Below, piece by piece: positions 60,367 through 64,000 of a DNA stretch of 64,000 bases. This DNA is from Paenibacillus sedimenti (lineage in GTDB: Bacteria > Bacillota > Bacilli > Paenibacillales > NBRC-103111): NCBI RefSeq assembly GCF_014534655.1, contig NZ_JACVVD010000001.1, positions 496,001 through 560,000 on the forward strand, read 5' to 3'. Numbering within the stretch: position 1 is the stretch's first letter; every line of letters starts with the position of its first letter. A program made the position numbers and the translations under genes. Under the pieces are notes generated by a model. The model ran no database searches, was not told where the DNA came from, and was given only the letters and a program-made list of their open reading frames with translations.

Positions 60367-62145
60367 TTGAAGCACTGGCTTCATCTTTTTCGCAATAAAG
60401 GACTTCGATTTAAATTGTTGATATATTTTATCACTTTAATCTTGTTGCCTGTCGCAACTTTAGGGGTTATCGGAAATTGGGTTTCCGTTAAGACTCTGGA
60501 GAATGAAGCGAATACGCATACGGAACAGATGATTGGACAGGTTACCAAGAACCTTGATTTCTATGTGCAAAATGTAGCGCAAACCCTCCAATTGATATCG
60601 TCAAACCCGGAGACCGGGCGTTTTCTTGCTGTTAACCCGCAGACTTCTGCTGAGCAGCGACAAGCCGTGGAAGTTGAAGTAAGAAGAATGTTAAGCAGTT
60701 TCACAACCATCTACCCGGATATTGCGGGAATCATCATTGTGAACGATAACGATATGGACATCAGTAACGAAATGTATCGTGTAGCCAGGGACCCATTGAC
60801 AAGTGAAGAGTGGTACAGCAAAGCGATGAAAGCTCCGGAGAAGCCGCTTTTGATCAGCAAGCCGATCGGGAGAAACATTACGACGAACTTCAACTATAGT
60901 CCGGATGATGTATTATCCGTGGTGCAGGCGATACGCAATTCAGAAACAGGGCTCTATCATGGTGTGGTACTTATCGATTATAAGCTGACGAGGATGGAGA
61001 CCTTGGTTCGCGACATCACATTAGGTAAAAACGGCTTTATTTATATTATGGATAACAACGGGGAAATCGTCTACGCGCCTGAGAATTCGACAGTCTACCG
61101 GGTCAGGGCCGAATGGATGCGACAACCAAACGGCGCATCTATTGTGAAGACGATACGAAACGAACGGTATCAGATTATGTATACGCTTTCCGACTTTACG
61201 AAATGGAAGACAGTGGGTTTGTTTTCGTTGAACGAAACGCTTCAGGATGTAACGAAGCTCCGCAATATTTCATTCGTATTAGGGGGATTGACCATTATTT
61301 TGGCTGTTTTCACTTCACTCTTTTTTACGCGATCGATCGTCAGGCCCATTGGCAGATTGAGACAGTTGATGAAGCGGGCCGAAGCCGGCGACTTGTCCGT
61401 CCGGTATGAGATGACGAGCCGCGATGAAATCGGTCAGCTTGGACATAGTTTCAACAATATGATTGCGGAAATTCATAAGCTGATCGAATTGGTTTATGAG
61501 GAACAAAAGAGTAAGAGGGATGCAGAGCTTAGGGTTATGCAGGCGCAAATTAAACCTCATTTTCTTTATAATACCCTCGATACGATCCAATGGATGGCGC
61601 AGGAGCGAAAAGCTGACGATATCGTGGTGATGATCGTTAAATTGACGAATCTGTTCCGTATCGGTTTAAGCAGGGGGAAGGAAACGATACTCGTCAGCGA
61701 AGAAATCGAGCATATTCAGAGCTATTTATTTATACAAAAAGCACGGTATGAATCGAAATTGAATTATGAAATATACGTAGACCCGGACGCCGAGCGGGAA
61801 CTTATCATCAAATTAACGCTGCAGCCTTTGGTGGAGAATGCAATCTACCACGGCATCAAAGCTCGTCGAGGCCAAGGGCGCATTTATATCGAAGTGATTA
61901 AAGCGGAGGGCAGGTTGAAAATGTACGTCAGGGATAACGGTGCGGGTATTCCCCCTGACCAATTAGTGAAGCTGCGTGCGAGGCTGTCGGGAAATTCCGC
62001 TGACGAAGAAATTACGGGATTCGGTTTATTTAATGTGCATGAACGCATTCGGCTTGTTTACGGAGAACCGTACGGCATCAAGATATACAGTACCGTAGGC
62101 GAAGGAACGACTGTGGAAGTCTGGTATCCGTTAAAAAGGGGGTAA
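60367..62145 (+). CDS. YesM-type sensor histidine kinase
   Basis: A 592-residue membrane sensor. A first helix lies at about residues 16-36, followed by a dCache-like extracellular region, a second helix near 300 (FVLGGLTIILAVFTSLFF), a HAMP domain, and QAQIKPHFLYNTLDTIQWMA (phospho-His). ATPase boxes are VENAIYHG, DNGAG and GFGLFNV. The start is TTG at 60367 with AAAGGAG 8 bp upstream. It forms an operon with a short YesN regulator and a periplasmic-type sugar-binding lipoprotein, a three-component sensor arrangement. Confidence 0.92.
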   Translation: MKHWLHLFRNKGLRFKLLIYFITLILLPVATLGVIGNWVSVKTLENEANTHTEQMIGQVTKNLDFYVQNVAQTLQLISSNPETGRFLAVNPQTSAEQRQAVEVEVRRMLSSFTTIYPDIAGIIIVNDNDMDISNEMYRVARDPLTSEEWYSKAMKAPEKPLLISKPIGRNITTNFNYSPDDVLSVVQAIRNSETGLYHGVVLIDYKLTRMETLVRDITLGKNGFIYIMDNNGEIVYAPENSTVYRVRAEWMRQPNGASIVKTIRNERYQIMYTLSDFTKWKTVGLFSLNETLQDVTKLRNISFVLGGLTIILAVFTSLFFTRSIVRPIGRLRQLMKRAEAGDLSVRYEMTSRDEIGQLGHSFNNMIAEIHKLIELVYEEQKSKRDAELRVMQAQIKPHFLYNTLDTIQWMAQERKADDIVVMIVKLTNLFRIGLSRGKETILVSEEIEHIQSYLFIQKARYESKLNYEIYVDPDAERELIIKLTLQPLVENAIYHGIKARRGQGRIYIEVIKAEGRLKMYVRDNGAGIPPDQLVKLRARLSGNSADEEITGFGLFNVHERIRLVYGEPYGIKIYSTVGEGTTVEVWYPLKRG

Positions 62146-62152
62146 GGAAAAA

Positions 62153-63349
62153 ATGTGGAGAGTGCTTATCGCGGATGACGAGCCCAAAATTCGCAGAGGA
62201 TTGCGTAACAATGTCGAGTGGCAGTCTCTTGACATGGAAGTTATTGCCGAAGCGGAAGACGGCTTGGAAGCCCTGGAACTGTCCGAGCAGCTTAAACCCG
62301 ATGTCTTGCTGGTGGATATCTGTATGCCGATTTTGAACGGATTGGAATTCGTTGAAAAGATGCTCGCTTTTTTAACGGACTCCGTCATTATCGTCATTAC
62401 AGGTCACAATGAATTCGTATATGCGCAGAAGGCTTTAAAATTAGGCGTATTTGATTATTTATTGAAGCCTGCATCCAAGGATCAATTATATGCCGTCTTG
62501 GGGGCAGCGAAGGAACGTCTTCAGCAGAGAAAATACATGCATTGGACCGCCGAGCAGGTTTCCAAACATATGCCGCAGATGAAGGAACGCTTTTTAAATG
62601 ACTGGATCGGAGGCAGTTTAACCGAGGTGGAAGTTAAGGAACAACTCGGCTTTCTGCAATGTACGTTCGACTCCGCTTTCTGTCTGGTATTGATTAAAGT
62701 TATTGACCGAATACAACTCCATGACAAACCGCAAGAATGGGATCGACTGCTATTGTTGTTTGCCGTGCAAAATGTGGTGGAGGATGTACTCCGGAAATGG
62801 GGTTCATACATCGTATTTCGCGATCGCAAAGAGTATATCGTCGCCTTAGTTACGCTGAATAACAAACATACAGGCAGTGAAATCGTTACGGCGGTTATCT
62901 CGACGGTCGAACAAGTTTTGAAAAAAACGGTGCTCGCTTTTTGCCGAGAAGGCGATTCCATCGTGACGGAAGCACCTATCGCATATGAACGGCTATATCA
63001 GGAGGCAGCCGGTGAAAGCAGCGCGACACCGATTGTTTTGCTTGCCAAAAAATATATTCGGGACAACTATCACAAAGAGGATCTGAATTTAAAAGAAGTG
63101 GCCGACATGATCAAAATCAGTCCTTCCTATTTAAGCCGTCTGCTTAGGCAGGAAACCGGATCGTCTTTTATTGACTATCTGACGCAAGTTCGAATCAAGC
63201 AGGCCATCATTTTACTGCAAGATCCGATGATCAAGATACTTGAAATTTCGAAACGGGTTGGATATAACGGGCAGCATTATTTTAGTATGGCATTTAAGAA
63301 GGTATTGGGCGTTTCCCCTGCTGAATATCGAAAGGGTGGAGTCAAGTGA
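62153..63349 (+). CDS. Short YesN-type response regulator with AraC domain
   Basis: A 398-residue protein, about 125 residues shorter than the other two in the window, the middle linker being reduced. The receiver domain has D8-D9, D55 (LLVDICMPILNG) and the conserved Lys in YLLKPASKDQ. The AraC domain is LNLKEVADMIKISPSYLSRLLR and IKILEISKRVGYNGQHYFSM. AAGGAAAA precedes the ATG. The stop overlaps the GTG of the sugar-binding protein by 4 bases (GTGA). Confidence 0.92.
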   Translation: MWRVLIADDEPKIRRGLRNNVEWQSLDMEVIAEAEDGLEALELSEQLKPDVLLVDICMPILNGLEFVEKMLAFLTDSVIIVITGHNEFVYAQKALKLGVFDYLLKPASKDQLYAVLGAAKERLQQRKYMHWTAEQVSKHMPQMKERFLNDWIGGSLTEVEVKEQLGFLQCTFDSAFCLVLIKVIDRIQLHDKPQEWDRLLLLFAVQNVVEDVLRKWGSYIVFRDRKEYIVALVTLNNKHTGSEIVTAVISTVEQVLKKTVLAFCREGDSIVTEAPIAYERLYQEAAGESSATPIVLLAKKYIRDNYHKEDLNLKEVADMIKISPSYLSRLLRQETGSSFIDYLTQVRIKQAIILLQDPMIKILEISKRVGYNGQHYFSMAFKKVLGVSPAEYRKGGVK

Positions 63350-64000
63350 AGCGGATACTAGTGCCTGTTCTCATCGTTTGTTTACTCGCATTCACCGGAT
63401 GTTCGTTCACCGGGCGGGAGGATGAGGTTGGTGAAATTGAATATGTGATCGGGGTGTCGCAAGCTAACCTTGGGGAGCCTTGGCGGGTGAGCATGAATAG
63501 AGAGATCCAAGAGGAGGCAAATAAGCACAAGAATGCAAGAGTCATATTTACAGATGCGGCACAAAGCAGCCAAAAGCAAATTCGCGATGTAGAGAGGCTC
63601 ATGAAGCAGGGGATCGATCTGCTCATTATTTCACCGAACGAGGCAAAACCATTAACTCCTATTGTCCAAGAGACCTATCGAAAAATACCCGTTATCGTAT
63701 TGGATCGTGAAATCGAAAATAGTAACTATACCATGTTCATCGGCGCCGACAACCAATTGATTGGCCGGAAGGCGGGGCAGTTCGTTAGTCAATTGTTGGG
63801 GGCTCGAGGGGGAAAAGTAGTGGAAATCGGAGGTCTCCTCGGTTCTACGCCTGCCAAGGACCGAAGCGATGGGTTTAGGGCGGAGCTCGCCAAGCATGAG
63901 AATATTCATATTGTCGGTACGATTACAGCGGATTGGCTCAGAGATAAAGCGGAAGATCTCATGAAGGAACAACTTAGGAAGTGGCCGAATGTGGATGTGG
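63346..64000 (+). CDS. Periplasmic sugar-binding lipoprotein (RbsB-like), partial
   Basis: The gene starts at a GTG overlapping the response regulator stop and stays open to the window edge (at least 218 residues). A lipoprotein signal ends at Cys19 (FTGC). The mature part has YVIGVSQANLGEPWRVSMNR, DLLIISPNEAKPLTP and GRKAGQFVSQLLGARGGKVV, typical of ribose/galactose-binding type 1 proteins. Coupled to YesM/YesN, it probably presents a monosaccharide to the sensor, or opens an RbsABC-type operon beyond the edge. Ribose, arabinose or xylose are all possible. Confidence 0.85.
   Translation, partial: MKRILVPVLIVCLLAFTGCSFTGREDEVGEIEYVIGVSQANLGEPWRVSMNREIQEEANKHKNARVIFTDAAQSSQKQIRDVERLMKQGIDLLIISPNEAKPLTPIVQETYRKIPVIVLDREIENSNYTMFIGADNQLIGRKAGQFVSQLLGARGGKVVEIGGLLGSTPAKDRSDGFRAELAKHENIHIVGTITADWLRDKAEDLMKEQLRKWPNVDV

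Noticed and set aside
63342-63972. Minus-strand open frames at the right edge
   Set aside because: They lie antisense to the sugar-binding lipoprotein, which has a lipobox, an overlap start and family motifs.

Overview
The window looks like a chromosomal segment of a Paenibacillus-type member of the Bacillota. The pointers are strong AGGAGG-type ribosome binding sites, frequent TTG and GTG starts, sigma-A promoters, and many carbohydrate (CUT1) ABC transporters paired with YesM/YesN two-component systems and AraC regulators. No rRNA, tRNA, CRISPR array, intact insertion sequence or prophage was found. The organism is inferred from gene style, not from a marker gene.

Layout. 1-1017 is the end of a sugar ABC transporter operon. 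1099-12600 is mostly housekeeping: an NrnB-like DHH phosphoesterase, a DUF6044 membrane protein divergent from an LtaS-like sulfatase, a type II NADH dehydrogenase with a DUF1641 partner, an SgrR-like regulator divergent from an MFS pump, and a PEP mutase/isocitrate lyase family enzyme. 12900-15460 is an HxlR regulator divergent from a quinone-reductase-like flavoprotein and a drug-efflux MFS protein. 15680-17953 is a gene graveyard with five broken genes: SDR, NAD(P)H oxidoreductase, NIPSNAP, HxlR and MFS. 18010-20058 is a secreted M6-like metalloprotease.

20300-36200 is carbohydrate territory. One AraC regulator faces a Gfo/Idh oxidoreductase and a sugar isomerase. An ArsR operon with an apparently leaderless start follows. 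A paralogous AraC regulator faces nanA-yhcH (sialic acid), and next come a sugar ABC transporter, a YesN/YesM pair and a second DapA-fold aldolase. 36250-38330 holds small hypothetical proteins.

38440-64000 reads as one large catabolic island. It has two intracellular DUF2961/GH172 enzymes, a GH27 enzyme, fucU-fucI-araB, two tandem paralogous solute-binding proteins (one coupled to a YesM/YesN system, one to the permeases), a LacI regulator, a zinc alcohol dehydrogenase, and a further YesM/YesN plus sugar-binding protein. Five LacI/cre-like operators are spread over this island. There is no fuculokinase or fuculose-phosphate aldolase. FucI also isomerises D-arabinose to D-ribulose, AraB-type kinases can phosphorylate D-ribulose, and GH172 includes alpha-D-arabinofuranosidases and difructose-forming enzymes. 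My leading hypothesis is therefore a D-arabinofuranoside (D-arabinan or related furanoside) utilisation locus rather than an L-fucose locus.
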